Shown in pieces: positions 1-8,251 of a stretch of 56,055 nt of DNA. The position numbers and the translations under genes were made by a program. Within the stretch, counting starts at the first letter, position 1; each line of letters opens with the position of its first letter. The notes beneath the pieces were generated by a model that saw only the letters and a list, made by a program, of their open reading frames with translations, was not told the origin of the DNA and did no database searches. The stretch lies in assembly GCA_900318775.1 (NCBI GenBank), contig ONLY01000015.1, positions 1-56,055 of the forward strand, written 5' to 3'. This DNA comes from an uncultured Prevotellaceae bacterium. GTDB lineage: Bacteria; Bacteroidota; Bacteroidia; Bacteroidales; Bacteroidaceae.

Positions 1-4
1 GGCT

Positions 5-49
5 CCTCATCTGGAAAACACGATTAAAAATCGTGTCCCCCATCTGAGG
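5..49. repeat. Nested inverted repeat (hairpin) at the window edge
   Basis: An outer pair CCTCATCTGG (5-14) and CCATCTGAGG (40-49) pairs except for a symmetric TC/TC internal loop. It encloses a perfect 8-bp stem ACACGATT (18-25) and AATCGTGT (29-36) with an AAA loop. No oligo-T follows directly on either strand, so a terminator role is uncertain. It lies just downstream of the minus-strand gene ending at 135. Confidence 0.5.
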
Positions 50-134
50 TTAATATAAAAAGGACAATAGCCTTGACACAGTTCAACTTACACTACCGAA
101 AAGAACTAAAACTTTATTCATAACTGTTATACTT

Positions 135-452
135 TCATTCTGTTATAACTGAGCCTATCTTGACATTTGGGAACTTGTCTCCATAATAAATTGCAAAATA
201 GATTCTGGTTTTTATTTTACATCCAGGACATTCAAATTCTAAGAAGGAATTATTTTTCTCCACGAATGAATCAGAAAAAACTCCTTTGTATTTAGTCATC
301 CTGTTTAATTCGTAACGGTGAAAGTCGTGTTCTGAAAAACGCACTTTACAATTACATTGGGGGCATGTATAATACGTATACTCAAAAACATTTGTATCTT
401 TAGTACGCAATAAAACACTTGAGAATTGCGATTCTGCTTTATAAATCTTCAT
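135..452 (-). CDS. Small zinc-ribbon-like hypothetical protein (105 aa)
   Basis: I do not recognise a family. Two CxxC pairs, CPQC near residue 31 and CPGC near residue 75, could together bind one zinc. No signal peptide or membrane segment is visible, so it is probably cytoplasmic. The start codon overlaps the stop of an upstream open fragment (ATGA, 449-452), which suggests translational coupling to a partner gene that is now truncated. A small gene coupled to the 3' end of a broken gene would fit an orphan immunity protein, but that is inference from arrangement only. Confidence 0.6.
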   Translation of the reverse strand: MKIYKAESQFSSVLLRTKDTNVFEYTYYTCPQCNCKVRFSEHDFHRYELNRMTKYKGVFSDSFVEKNNSFLEFECPGCKIKTRIYFAIYYGDKFPNVKIGSVITE

Positions 453-622
453 TTTATTCTGATTATTTTTTCAGAGTGAATAGTGCCTTTATATATCATC
501 TCATAGCCACCTCCACCTCGATTATACACATTTCCTGTAACAGGTCTCATAAGAATAAAATCCTTAGGATATAAAGTGTTGGGGCGTATTTCCAACAATG
601 TGAAGTGAACCCCGAAAGTTGC
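449..622 (-). pseudogene. 3' fragment of an unidentified gene
   Basis: On the minus strand an open frame runs from a TAA (623-625) to a TGA (449-451) that overlaps the ATG of the next gene. It encodes about 57 residues with a glycine cluster (YNRGGGGYEM) and ending GTIHSEKIIRIK. There is no convincing start: the only internal ATG would leave about 35 residues. The overlap with the next gene implies it was once the last part of a longer gene. No family was recognised. Confidence 0.35.
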
Positions 623-644
623 TTATCCAACTCTCGGGGCTCAC
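605..644 (-). terminator. Long hairpin downstream of the S4-domain gene
   Basis: GTGAACCCCGAAAGTTG (605-621) faces CAACTCTCGGGGCTCAC (628-644). As minus-strand RNA all 17 positions pair, two as G-U. As plus-strand RNA those two become A-C mismatches, so the minus direction is favoured. That would make it the 3' end signal of the gene ending at 651. The T-tract is weak. Confidence 0.5.
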
Positions 645-650
645 TGCTAT

Positions 651-1103
651 TCAATATTTCTGGTCATCAAAGTCCTCGTCGTCCTCTTCCTCATCGTCGT
701 CGTCGAAATCGAACTCAAAGTCGCCAAAGAAGGCTGGCTGGATGAAGTCATCAAGTTCACGGCGCTCCTTTTTGGTGGGACGGCCTGTGCCACGTGCTCG
801 GCCTACGAATCCGCTGATGCGATTCATCTCGAGCAGTTCAAGCTGTTCTTTGGCGGTGACGTTCTCCAGCACCTCGGGCACCAACTTGGCGCCTACACGG
901 TTTTGGATGGCTTTGAGCACTTTGAAGGAATAGGTGATGGGGGGCTTGCGCACCTCAATGATATCGCCCTCCTTAATCATCTTGGAGGCTTTCTGTTTCA
1001 CTCCCGCTATCGTAATGCGCCCATTCTTGCAGGCGTCGGCAGCTATGGAACGCGTCTTGAAGATGCGGGCTGCCCACAGCCATTTGTCGAGTCTTGCTTC
1101 CAT
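651..1103 (-). CDS. S4-domain RNA-binding protein (Hsp15-like)
   Basis: 150 residues. The N-terminal 60 residues form an S4 RNA-binding fold typical of the ribosome-associated heat-shock protein Hsp15 (HslR) family: RLDKWLWAARIFKTRS, then a DACKNGRITIAG core. In E. coli that family rescues stalled 50S subunits carrying peptidyl-tRNA. Here the domain is followed by a basic stretch and an extreme acidic tail (residues about 132-147 nearly all Asp/Glu) ending in DDQKY. It lies 41 bp beyond the stop of pth, so the two probably share a transcript and both act on peptidyl-tRNA. The Hsp15 function is family-based; the acidic tail is specific to this lineage. Confidence 0.88.
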   Translation of the reverse strand: MEARLDKWLWAARIFKTRSIAADACKNGRITIAGVKQKASKMIKEGDIIEVRKPPITYSFKVLKAIQNRVGAKLVPEVLENVTAKEQLELLEMNRISGFVGRARGTGRPTKKERRELDDFIQPAFFGDFEFDFDDDDEEEDDEDFDDQKY

Positions 1104-1144
1104 TTGTTTCCGTTATATTGATGTCATGCTCCACATCACAGTGA

Positions 1145-1762
1145 TCACTTCCTGTTATACTGATTCATGGTTCGGTCGAGCCCCTGCAGACAGAAGCTCT
1201 TAATCATCTCGCCCACGTAATCCAGCTTTTCATCAATGACCTTGTTGTCCTCGTCGCTGAACTGGCCCAGCACAAAATCGACCTGACCACCCTTGGGAAA
1301 GTCGTTGCCAATGCCGAACTTAATTCGGGCATACTCCTGGGTCATCATGCAGGAGGCTATGTTTTTCAGTCCATTGTGACCGCCATCGCTACCATTGCCA
1401 CGCATACGAATCTTGCCCACGGGCAGGCTGAGGTCGTCCACAATCACGAGAATGTTCTCCACGGGAATCTTCTCTTGCTGCGTCCAATAGCGGACGGCCT
1501 GACCGGAGAGGTTCATATAGGTGGAGGGTTTGAGAAGGGTGAGTTCAGCATTCTTCACGCGTGTCTTGGCAATGGCGCCATAACGCTTGTCGGCCCACTC
1601 CACTCCCTGTTTCTTGGCAAAGGCATCCACCACGCGGAAGCCGATGTTGTGACGTGTGTCCACATACTCGTCGCCGATGTTGCCTAGACCTACTATCAAG
1701 TATTTCATATGATCATCTTCTGTTTTCGCCTCTTTCTTGCGAAACCAATCAAAAAGCCACAT
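1145..1762 (-). CDS. pth: Peptidyl-tRNA hydrolase
   Basis: Hydrolyses the ester bond of peptidyl-tRNA released from stalled ribosomes. Core motifs are visible: [19 protein letters not shown] at the N-terminus with the catalytic His, the TYMNLSG motif, and [20 protein letters not shown] with GHNGLKNI. I chose the ATG at 1762 (205 aa, [13 protein letters not shown] extension) because it follows an AT-rich leader just after the rplY terminator. The ATG at 1708 would give the canonical 187-aa enzyme and cannot be excluded. An upstream GTG in frame at 1822 would read through the terminator and is rejected. It sits between rplY and the S4 gene. Confidence 0.93.
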   Translation of the reverse strand: MWLFDWFRKKEAKTEDDHMKYLIVGLGNIGDEYVDTRHNIGFRVVDAFAKKQGVEWADKRYGAIAKTRVKNAELTLLKPSTYMNLSGQAVRYWTQQEKIPVENILVIVDDLSLPVGKIRMRGNGSDGGHNGLKNIASCMMTQEYARIKFGIGNDFPKGGQVDFVLGQFSDEDNKVIDEKLDYVGEMIKSFCLQGLDRTMNQYNRK

Positions 1763-1785
1763 ATTATTATATATTGGAAAAAAGA

Positions 1786-1828
1786 AAGAGGGTGCACCCA
1801 TGCCGGAGAACGGTAGGTACACCCTCTT
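1786..1828 (-). terminator. Rho-independent terminator of rplY
   Basis: AAGAGGGTG (1786-1794) pairs perfectly with CACCCTCTT (1820-1828). On the minus strand the stem is followed by the T-rich stretch CTTTCTTTTTTCC. It lies 30 bp beyond the rplY stop and just before the pth start, so pth probably depends on read-through or a nearby promoter. Confidence 0.75.
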
Positions 1829-1857
1829 GTGCTTTGTAGTTTCTGTCTACAATCGGC

Positions 1858-2460
1858 TTACTTGTCAGCCTCTGCTTCTGCCTGTGCAGCACGTGCAGCA
1901 CGGGTCATACGAACGGCGCAAACAACAACTTCCTTAGAAGTGATGATTTCGAGGCCTTCGTAAGAGAGAGCACCCACCTTCATTGACTTGCCAAGACCGA
2001 GGTTGGTTACATCAATGTCGAGAGTGTCAGGGAACTGAGTGTAGAGAGCCTTCACAGCGAGCTTGCGAACGTTGAGGGCAAGCTTACCACCGGCGCGAAC
2101 ACCTTCAGCAAGACCGTTGAGCTTGACAGGAATCTCGAACACAACAGGCTTGTCTTCTGTAATCTGGTAGAAGTCAACGTGTACAGGACGGTCAGTTACG
2201 AAGTCGCACTGCAGGTCCTTCAGAATAGCCTTCACGCTCTTGCCATCTACTACGAGGTTGATGATGTACACGTTAGGAGTGTAGAGTAACTTAGCGAGCT
2301 CCTTCTCTGAAACCTGAATGGTCTTTGCTACTGGAAGACCCTTCTCATCCTTCTCTACTCCGTAGAACACTGCTGGAACCTGACCTGCACGGCGAAGCTC
2401 CTTGCTTGCCTTCTTGCCAAACTCTGTACGAGTCTGTGCGTTGATAGTGATTTCTTTCAT
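1858..2460 (-). CDS. rplY: 50S ribosomal protein L25/Ctc
   Basis: 200 residues, the long CTC-type L25 that binds 5S rRNA. An N-terminal L25 domain (about residues 4-92, with QCDFVTDRPVHVDFYQI) is followed by the L25 beta/TL5 C-terminal domain (about 100-185). The end is alanine-rich (RAARAAQAEAEADK). The ATG at 2460 is preceded by an AT-rich leader. A consensus promoter lies about 150 nt upstream, leaving an unusually long GC-rich leader. A terminator follows at 1786-1828. Confidence 0.95.
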   Translation of the reverse strand: MKEITINAQTRTEFGKKASKELRRAGQVPAVFYGVEKDEKGLPVAKTIQVSEKELAKLLYTPNVYIINLVVDGKSVKAILKDLQCDFVTDRPVHVDFYQITEDKPVVFEIPVKLNGLAEGVRAGGKLALNVRKLAVKALYTQFPDTLDIDVTNLGLGKSMKVGALSYEGLEIITSKEVVVCAVRMTRAARAAQAEAEADK

Positions 2461-2616
2461 TTGAAATGTTTTTTGTGTTACTATAAATTAAGTTTTCGGT
2501 TGAAAGCCGACCGCAAGGAAATAACTCCCGCAACGGCTCCCGTTGTGCTTAATTTTGCCATCACACGGATGCCCTCCACTCGAAGTGGGGCGAATGTGTT
2601 GCCCAAAAAAGCGGCA

Positions 2617-2647
2617 CAAAGGTACGGCTTTTGTCCGAGCTGGCAAA
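2617..2647 (-). promoter_or_regulatory. Bacteroidota-type promoter of rplY and its long leader
   Basis: On the minus strand a -33 TTTG (2647-2644) is separated by exactly 19 bp from a -7 box TACCTTTG (2624-2617), matching the Bacteroides consensus TTTG/TAnnTTTG. The predicted start is near 2613, giving an rplY leader of about 150 nt. That leader can form several hairpins, for example CCCCACTTCGAGTGG and GCACAACGGGAGCCGTTGC, which could be a regulatory leader for a ribosomal protein gene. Confidence 0.65.
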
Positions 2648-2705
2648 AGTTTTCCTTTGTTTTTTATGTTCGGCTATTGAAATTCAGCCTTCTGGAGAAA
2701 AAGGG

Positions 2706-2744
2706 AAAGGCTTTCCAGTCTTGTTGGAGAGCAGGAAAGCCTTT
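2706..2744 (-). terminator. Terminator of the PUR-domain gene
   Basis: AAAGGCTTTCC (2706-2716) pairs perfectly with GGAAAGCCTTT (2734-2744). On the minus strand it is followed by CCCTTTTTCTCC, about 12 bp beyond the stop at 2756. Confidence 0.7.
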
Positions 2745-2755
2745 ATTGTGTGCTA

Positions 2756-3163
2756 TTAAAAGATGTCTTTTACCTTGTCCAAGAAGCTCCTTTTCTCGGT
2801 CTTCTCCTCATCTTCTTCAACAGCTGCAGTTCGAGCACCTTCTATTGCCTCTTCTTTTGCGTAGGCTGCCTCGCGCTGTGCCTTGGCTTTCTGAGCCTCT
2901 TCTACGGACACAACACCCTTGGCCACATCAAGTGTTCGATTCAGAGCATCAACAAACTTCTCATAGTCTTCCTTATACAAAAACAACTTGTGCTTCTGAA
3001 ACACGAAGCGAGGATTCTCTGGAGTTCCCTCATTGATTTTCTTACTCTCTGTGATGGCAATGTATTTGTCACCATTTCTGCTCTGCTTCACATCAAAATA
3101 ATAGATGCGCTTGCCCGCTTTGACACCCTCCGAGAAAACGAGGTCTTTGTCTGTTTCGCCCAT
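2756..3163 (-). CDS. PUR-domain nucleic-acid-binding protein (DUF3276)
   Basis: 135 residues. The N-terminal 75 residues match the bacterial PUR-alpha-like family DUF3276: KRIYYFDVKQSRNGDKYIAI, then PRFVFQKHKLFLYKEDYEKF. Members such as Borrelia BpuR bind single-stranded DNA or RNA. The remainder is a charged, probably disordered tail (AQREAAYAKEEAIEGAR) ending in KRSFLDKVKDIF. I use the ATG at 3163 rather than an in-frame TTG two codons upstream. It is monocistronic with its own terminator and is divergent from nusB. Confidence 0.85.
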   Translation of the reverse strand: MGETDKDLVFSEGVKAGKRIYYFDVKQSRNGDKYIAITESKKINEGTPENPRFVFQKHKLFLYKEDYEKFVDALNRTLDVAKGVVSVEEAQKAKAQREAAYAKEEAIEGARTAAVEEDEEKTEKRSFLDKVKDIF

Positions 3164-3305
3164 AATCAAGTTCTTTGTAATTATTCTTTTTATAAATTTT
3201 CTACAAAATTGTCGCTTTTTTTTCGTTTACACAAGATTTTAGCACCTTTTTTTCGTTTTAAAGCAATCATTCCAACAAAAAAGCGGTTTTTTCAAAGAAA
3301 ATCTC

Positions 3306-3313
3306 TACATTTG
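3306..3313 (+). promoter_or_regulatory. Likely -7 box for the nusB operon
   Basis: TACATTTG fits TAnnTTTG. No good TTTG is seen 19-21 bp upstream. The predicted start near 3318 would leave a leader of about 105 nt before nusB. Confidence 0.4.
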
Positions 3314-3423
3314 CAGTCAAAATGTTCAGAGCAAACTAAGCTACGGGACATCTGGGCACGATTCCCAGACCTTTTATCATATTATATAATATATAGAAAC
3401 ACAAAAAAAGAGTTTTTTGAGAA

Positions 3424-4350
3424 ATGATTAACCGTACCCTCATTCGCCTGAAAATCGTACAGCTCATGTACGCTTACTATCAAAATAGTGGAAAAAGCAT
3501 AGATACAGCCGAGAAAGAGCTCTTGTTCAGCCTCGCCAAGGCTTACGACCTCTACAACTACATGCTGCTGCTCATGGTCAGCGTGTCGCGCTATGCCATT
3601 CAGGATGTGGAGCACAAGGAGCAGCTCAACAAGGTGGGACACATCGACGAGGAAGTGAGCCACCGCTTTGCCGACAACCGATTCACAGCACAGTTGGAAA
3701 TCAACAAGCAGCTGATGGACTTCGTGGAGACAAAGAAGAAGTCGTGGAACAACGACCTTGACTATGTGAAGAAGCTCTATGCTGACATCGTGCAGAGCGA
3801 ATACTACACAGAATACATGGCGATGGAAGAGGTGACTTACGCTGATGACCGTGAGTTGTGGCGCAAGATATACAAGAACATCATCATGAAGGATGAGCGC
3901 ATTGACGACATTCTGGAGGAGCAGAGCCTTTATTGGAACGATGACCGCGAAATCGTGGACACCTTTGTGCTGAAGACTATCAAGCGTTTCGCACCAGAGA
4001 ATGGTGCCAACCAGGAGCTGGTGCCTGAATACAAGGACATCGAAGACCAAGACTTTGCCACACGCTTGTTCCGTCGCGCCATCACTAACGACGAGTACTA
4101 CCGTTCGCTCATTGGCAAGTGTGTCAAGAACTGGGAGTTCAACCGTCTGGCCTACATGGATGTCATCATCATGCAGATTGCCATTGCCGAGCTGCTCAGC
4201 TTCCCACAGATTCCTGTGTCCGTCACCATCAACGAATATGTGGAGATTGCCAAGTGGTACAGCACTCCTAAGAGCAGCGGCTATGTGAACGGCATCATCG
4301 ACTCCGTAGCCAAGATGCTCAAGAAAGAGAATATCCTCACGAAAGCTTAA
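3424..4350 (+). CDS. nusB: Transcription antitermination factor NusB
   Basis: 308 residues, about twice the length of E. coli NusB, as is usual in Bacteroidales. The N-terminus keeps the NusB helical start (MINRTLIRLKIVQLMYAYYQ). The conserved C-terminal half (about 205-300: DYYRSLIG-type segment, NWEFNRLAYMDVIIMQIAIAE, PVSVTINEYVEIAKWYSTPK) forms the RNA-binding fold that joins NusE (S10) on boxA RNA during rRNA transcription. The extra middle segment is lineage-specific. It is the first gene of a compact plus-strand run continuing into yajC, 38 bp away. Confidence 0.93.
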   Translation: MINRTLIRLKIVQLMYAYYQNSGKSIDTAEKELLFSLAKAYDLYNYMLLLMVSVSRYAIQDVEHKEQLNKVGHIDEEVSHRFADNRFTAQLEINKQLMDFVETKKKSWNNDLDYVKKLYADIVQSEYYTEYMAMEEVTYADDRELWRKIYKNIIMKDERIDDILEEQSLYWNDDREIVDTFVLKTIKRFAPENGANQELVPEYKDIEDQDFATRLFRRAITNDEYYRSLIGKCVKNWEFNRLAYMDVIIMQIAIAELLSFPQIPVSVTINEYVEIAKWYSTPKSSGYVNGIIDSVAKMLKKENILTKA

Positions 4351-4388
4351 ACAGAAAAAAACAATCAAACTAAATAGAATACAAAACT

Positions 4389-4712
4389 ATGTCCTACTAC
4401 ATGATTCCTGCAGCTGCAGCCGCACAAGGTGGCTTTGATTTTAGCATGATTCTCATGCTTGTTGCCATGTTCGCCATTATCTACTTCTTCATGATCCGCC
4501 CTCAGCGGAAACGTCAGAAGGAAATCGAGAACTTCCGCAAGAGCCTTGCTATCGGCAGCCAGGTGGTTACCGCCAGCGGCGTGTACGGCACAGTGAAGTC
4601 GCTCAACGAAGGTCAGCCTTACCTCACCATCGAGATTGCCAAAGGCGTGACTATCCAGATTGATCGCAACTTCGTCTATGCCAACGGAGCTCAGCAGGCA
4701 CCACAAGGGTAA
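4389..4712 (+). CDS. yajC: Preprotein translocase accessory subunit YajC
   Basis: 107 residues. A single N-terminal membrane segment (FSMILMLVAMFAIIYFFMI, about 20-38) is followed by the invariant RPQRKRQKE motif and a small basic cytosolic domain (VVTASGVYGTVKS). YajC associates with SecDF and SecYEG in the inner membrane. It lies between nusB and ybbR with only 9 bp to the latter, a common Bacteroidales arrangement. Confidence 0.93.
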   Translation: MSYYMIPAAAAAQGGFDFSMILMLVAMFAIIYFFMIRPQRKRQKEIENFRKSLAIGSQVVTASGVYGTVKSLNEGQPYLTIEIAKGVTIQIDRNFVYANGAQQAPQG

Positions 4713-4721
4713 GACAACAAC

Positions 4722-5693
4722 ATGGACTTCATAAAGGTGATACTCCGACGTTTGCGGCTGATAAAAATCAACCGCAACTTTGGTGTGTATCTGATCTTCC
4801 TCGCTGTCTCCATCGTCTTCTGGTTCATGCAAGCCATCAAAGAAACGACAGAGGTGGTGCTGACCTATCAGTTGGTGATAGAGGACTTGCCACGCAACCT
4901 TATCTACACCAGCGAGATGCCCAGTGAGGTGAGTGTCACCTATTCCAGCAAAGGATGGAATGCATTCTATTATAAGTTCATGAAGAACGAGGACCAGCCG
5001 CTCGTCATCAACTTCAAGGAGATAAACCAGAGTGCTGGCAGTCTGTCCATTGATGCCAATATCTTGCGCCGAGCCGCCATGAAAGTGAAGCCTGTGGGCA
5101 TGACTTTCAAATCGACCACGCCCAACCGCATCAACGTCTTCTACTCGAACGGTCAGCACAAACGTGTGCCCGTCATTTTCAACGGTCACATCACCACCAC
5201 CGATGGACGTTTCCTGTGCGGCACCATCCTCACCCCCGACTCCATTGACCTTTATGCCCCCCCATATCTTTATGGGAGCATCAACAGTGTCAAGACGGAG
5301 AACGTTACCATCGAGGAGCTGCAAGACACGCTCACCGCTAAGTTTGCCCTGCTCGTGCCACGCGGCGTAAGAGCTATCCCCGACTCTATTGAGGCATGCA
5401 TCTGTGTGGACATCTTCACAGACAAGACCATACAAGTGCCCGTCTATAGCGAGAATGTGCCAGCCAACAAAATCATGCGCACCTTCCCACAGAAAGTCGA
5501 TGTCACTTTCCTTGTCAGTTCCACACTCTATGACGATATCACTCCACAGGATTTCCTCATAGCTATCGACTACAAGGAAGCACAGGCTGGCACCTCTAGA
5601 TGCCGCCTTCACCTGCGGCAGACTCCAGAGAACATACGCCATTTGCGCATGCCTGAATCTGTAGAATATATCATCGAACAACTATCCGAATGA
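4722..5693 (+). CDS. YbbR-domain membrane-anchored protein
   Basis: 323 residues. A short cytosolic N-terminus is followed by one membrane anchor (FGVYLIFLAVSIVFWFMQAI, about 20-39) and tandem periplasmic YbbR-like beta domains (KVDVTFLVSSTLYDDITPQDF is a typical repeat). In Firmicutes the YbbR protein CdaR regulates the diadenylate cyclase CdaA, but no cyclase gene is adjacent here, so that role is not implied. The stop overlaps the coaE start by 4 bp (ATGA), indicating translational coupling. Confidence 0.85.
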   Translation: MDFIKVILRRLRLIKINRNFGVYLIFLAVSIVFWFMQAIKETTEVVLTYQLVIEDLPRNLIYTSEMPSEVSVTYSSKGWNAFYYKFMKNEDQPLVINFKEINQSAGSLSIDANILRRAAMKVKPVGMTFKSTTPNRINVFYSNGQHKRVPVIFNGHITTTDGRFLCGTILTPDSIDLYAPPYLYGSINSVKTENVTIEELQDTLTAKFALLVPRGVRAIPDSIEACICVDIFTDKTIQVPVYSENVPANKIMRTFPQKVDVTFLVSSTLYDDITPQDFLIAIDYKEAQAGTSRCRLHLRQTPENIRHLRMPESVEYIIEQLSE

Positions 5694-6301
5694 TACGCAT
5701 CGGCATTACTGGCGGCATTGGCAGTGGCAAGACATACGTCTGCCAACTGCTCAAAAAGCGCGGCATACCCGTCTATCACTGCGATGACGAAGCCAAATAT
5801 CTCATGAGCCGTAGCCCCCTCATCCGGGAGCGACTCACACGACTCCTCGGTACAGAGGCCTACATCGGACAGAAACTGAACAAGCCACTCATCGCCGCTT
5901 ACCTCTTTGCCGATGAGCACCATGCCGCAAAGGTCAATGCCATCGTCCATCCCGTAGTCAAGCAAGACTTCCTGCAATGGACTGAAAGGCAAACTGCCCC
6001 CATCGTTGCCCAAGAGTGCGCACTCCTCTTCGAGACGGGTTTTCAAGACACCGTTGATGTCACGGTCGAAGTCTATACCCCACTCTCTCTGCGCCTCCAA
6101 CGAGCCATCCAGCGTGATCATGCCACTCCTAGGCAGATTCAAGCACGCATGGCACAGCAGATGGACGAAGAAGAGAAACGACAACGTGCTGATGTCTGCA
6201 TCCTCAACGACGGCACCGCAGACTTGGAAGAACAAATTGAGCACATGCTCAATAACCTCAAGAACGACTACTCTAAAAAAGACAAAAACACTATCATATG
6301 A
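5690..6301 (+). CDS. coaE: Dephospho-CoA kinase
   Basis: 203 residues. It phosphorylates the 3' hydroxyl of dephospho-CoA, the last step of coenzyme A synthesis. It opens with the P-loop GITGGIGSGKTYVC. The family Asp lies in HCDDEAK, and the lid region is HPVVKQDFLQW. It also has the VTVEVYTPLSLRLQRAIQRD segment. It overlaps ybbR upstream and DUF5606 downstream by 4 bp each (both ATGA), so the three are tightly coupled. Confidence 0.94.
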   Translation: MIRIGITGGIGSGKTYVCQLLKKRGIPVYHCDDEAKYLMSRSPLIRERLTRLLGTEAYIGQKLNKPLIAAYLFADEHHAAKVNAIVHPVVKQDFLQWTERQTAPIVAQECALLFETGFQDTVDVTVEVYTPLSLRLQRAIQRDHATPRQIQARMAQQMDEEEKRQRADVCILNDGTADLEEQIEHMLNNLKNDYSKKDKNTII

Positions 6302-6738
6302 TTAAGCAAATTCTCGCCATTTCAGGCAAGCCAGGGCTTTACAAGCTCGTGTCAAGAGGCAACAAGAGCCTCATCGTAGAGACAGTTGACGAACAAAAGA
6401 AACGTATGCCAGCCTTTGGCGCTGACCGTGTTGTATCGCTCGGCGACATTTCCATCTACACGAACGATGACAATGAGGTGTCTCTCGCTTCTGTATTCCA
6501 GTCCATCAAGCAGAACTACGACGGCAAGGCCGTTGACCTTTCTCCAAAGAAAGCTGACCAGGACGACATCATCGCCTTCTTCGCCAAGGTGTTGCCAAAC
6601 TACGACACCGATCGTGTACGTGTCAGCGACATGCGTAAAGTCCTCTCATGGTATAACATCCTCATCAACAACGGAATTAACGAGTTTGAGAGCAAAGAGG
6701 AAGGTGCTGAAGAAGACCAGAAGACAACAGAGGAATAA
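6298..6738 (+). CDS. DUF5606 domain protein
   Basis: 146 residues, soluble, no signal peptide. The sequence from ILAISGKPGLYKLVSRG through KVLSWYNILINNGI matches the conserved Bacteroidetes family DUF5606, whose function is unknown. It has a duplicated small-domain look: an N-terminal beta domain (about 1-60) and a C-terminal helical part with an acidic tail. It overlaps coaE by 4 bp and ends the operon at a strong terminator. Confidence 0.85.
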   Translation: MIKQILAISGKPGLYKLVSRGNKSLIVETVDEQKKRMPAFGADRVVSLGDISIYTNDDNEVSLASVFQSIKQNYDGKAVDLSPKKADQDDIIAFFAKVLPNYDTDRVRVSDMRKVLSWYNILINNGINEFESKEEGAEEDQKTTEE

Positions 6739-6784
6739 CCTTACATACGCTGTTCAGATGCCTTAAAGAAGGCAAGAAATATAA

Positions 6785-6823
6785 AAAGATTGTGACGAAC
6801 TATGATGCTCGTCACAATCTTTT
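6785..6823. terminator. Bidirectional terminator between convergent operons
   Basis: AAAGATTGTGACGA pairs perfectly with TCGTCACAATCTTT around a 10-nt loop. T-rich sequence follows on the plus strand and A-rich sequence precedes it, so it can serve both the DUF5606 gene and the efflux operon ending at 6853. Confidence 0.85.
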
Positions 6824-6852
6824 GGTTTTAGTGAAGTCTGAGCGTGATTTCA

Positions 6853-8217
6853 CTACCGAGTACCTCCTCCGAGGGCGATGTACAAAGCGATGAGAGCCTG
6901 CGCGCCATCATAGAGATTCATGGCTTCACTCAGCTGGGCACTCAGCAAGCTCTCTTGAGCTGTGAGCACTTCAAGATAACTGGCCTTACCATTATCCATC
7001 AGTTCGTGGGTACCGTTATAAGCCTCATGAAGCACAGCCACCTGACGCTTGTAGTAACCATCCTTTTCTAGTGCTGTTTGGCAATCAGCCATTGCCTCAT
7101 TCACTTGGTTTCCGGCATCAATGACTGTCTGCACATATTTATTCTGCACATCCTCTTGCGTGAGTTTGCTCACTTTGAGGTTTGTGAGCAATCGTCCACG
7201 TGCAAAGATGGGCTGTGTGAGTGAAGCTACAGCCGTCCACAACAGTTTGCCAGGATCCATCACGACACCAACATTGTTCGTCCACCCCAATGCTCCTTGC
7301 AAGGTGATGGAAGGATAGAAGGCAGAACGGGCCGCTTGTGTGTTGTAGAACGCTTCTTCCATAGCATGCTCCGCGATGCGCACGTCTGGACGGCGAGTAA
7401 GCAGCTGGGCTGGCACACCGACGCTAAACCGCTGAGGCAGTTCGTAGCTTCCCCAACGCTTACGCTGGATATGCTGAGGCGTGATGGCCAACAAGCGGCA
7501 AAGCGCATTCTCCACTTGACGTATATTTCGCTTGGTATCAACCAACTGTGTCTTCACATTCAGATAAGAGGACTCCATCTGATTGACTGCCGTAGAATAA
7601 GACTTGCCGTTTTCCCACAGCGACTTCTGCGTCTCCAACGACGCGTTCCAAAGACTATCCGTAGACGTAAGTATCTCCATCTGACGGTCAAGCACCAGCA
7701 GAAGGATATAATGCTGTGCTACAGAAGAAACCAAGTTGGCACGGATTGCCTCCTCTTGGGCTTGCGCTTGCAGCAACACAGCCTTCGACTTACGCTTTTG
7801 ACTGGTAATGGAGCCAAACACATCCAAATCCATGCTCATCTGCAAGGATAAGTCATAAGCCTTCGACACAGGACCATTGTCAAAGCTCGACATAGTCCCT
7901 GAAGGCGAGAAATAGAGAGATGGTAGATAAGCCAACTTCGCTGCACGCAGTGATGCCTGCGCCTTTTCCACCGTGATGCGGGCAGAGTTCAAGTCGGTGT
8001 TACGCACCAATGCAGTGTCAATAAGCTGCTGGAGCAATGGATCGGCGAAGAACTCGCGCCATGACAAATCAGCCAATTGCATACCATCGGTGTTCACGAC
8101 GTCAGCTCCATAGGCATTGGCTGGCACTTCTGCCGTAGATTGATATTTGTTGTAGATGCCACATCCTGAAAGAACGAAGCAAACAGCTGCGGCATAGATA
8201 AATGCTATTCTTTTCAT
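6853..8217 (-). CDS. RND efflux outer-membrane channel lipoprotein (TolC/OprM family)
   Basis: 454 residues. The signal peptide ends in the lipobox LSGC at residues 16-19. Two OEP repeats follow with typical motifs: LQQLIDTALVRNTDLNSARI, the RRPDVRIAEHAM linker in the middle, then AFYPSITLQGALGW and a second helical pair (SYLEVLTAQESLL). It forms the trimeric outer-membrane exit duct for the pump encoded immediately upstream. It is the last gene of a three-gene operon, 34 bp after the permease. Confidence 0.93.
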   Translation of the reverse strand: MKRIAFIYAAAVCFVLSGCGIYNKYQSTAEVPANAYGADVVNTDGMQLADLSWREFFADPLLQQLIDTALVRNTDLNSARITVEKAQASLRAAKLAYLPSLYFSPSGTMSSFDNGPVSKAYDLSLQMSMDLDVFGSITSQKRKSKAVLLQAQAQEEAIRANLVSSVAQHYILLLVLDRQMEILTSTDSLWNASLETQKSLWENGKSYSTAVNQMESSYLNVKTQLVDTKRNIRQVENALCRLLAITPQHIQRKRWGSYELPQRFSVGVPAQLLTRRPDVRIAEHAMEEAFYNTQAARSAFYPSITLQGALGWTNNVGVVMDPGKLLWTAVASLTQPIFARGRLLTNLKVSKLTQEDVQNKYVQTVIDAGNQVNEAMADCQTALEKDGYYKRQVAVLHEAYNGTHELMDNGKASYLEVLTAQESLLSAQLSEAMNLYDGAQALIALYIALGGGTR

Positions 8218-8251
8218 AAGCTACTCGTTTTCAGTTCAACTTCATCAAGAA

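Noticed and set aside
619-933. Serine-rich plus-strand open frame
   Set aside because: It is the complement of the acidic tail of the S4-domain gene; the poly-Ser comes from antisense of Asp/Glu codons.
3382-5681. Long minus-strand open frames of 328 and 438 codons
   Set aside because: They lie antisense to nusB, yajC and ybbR, which have clear family motifs; the antisense products have none.
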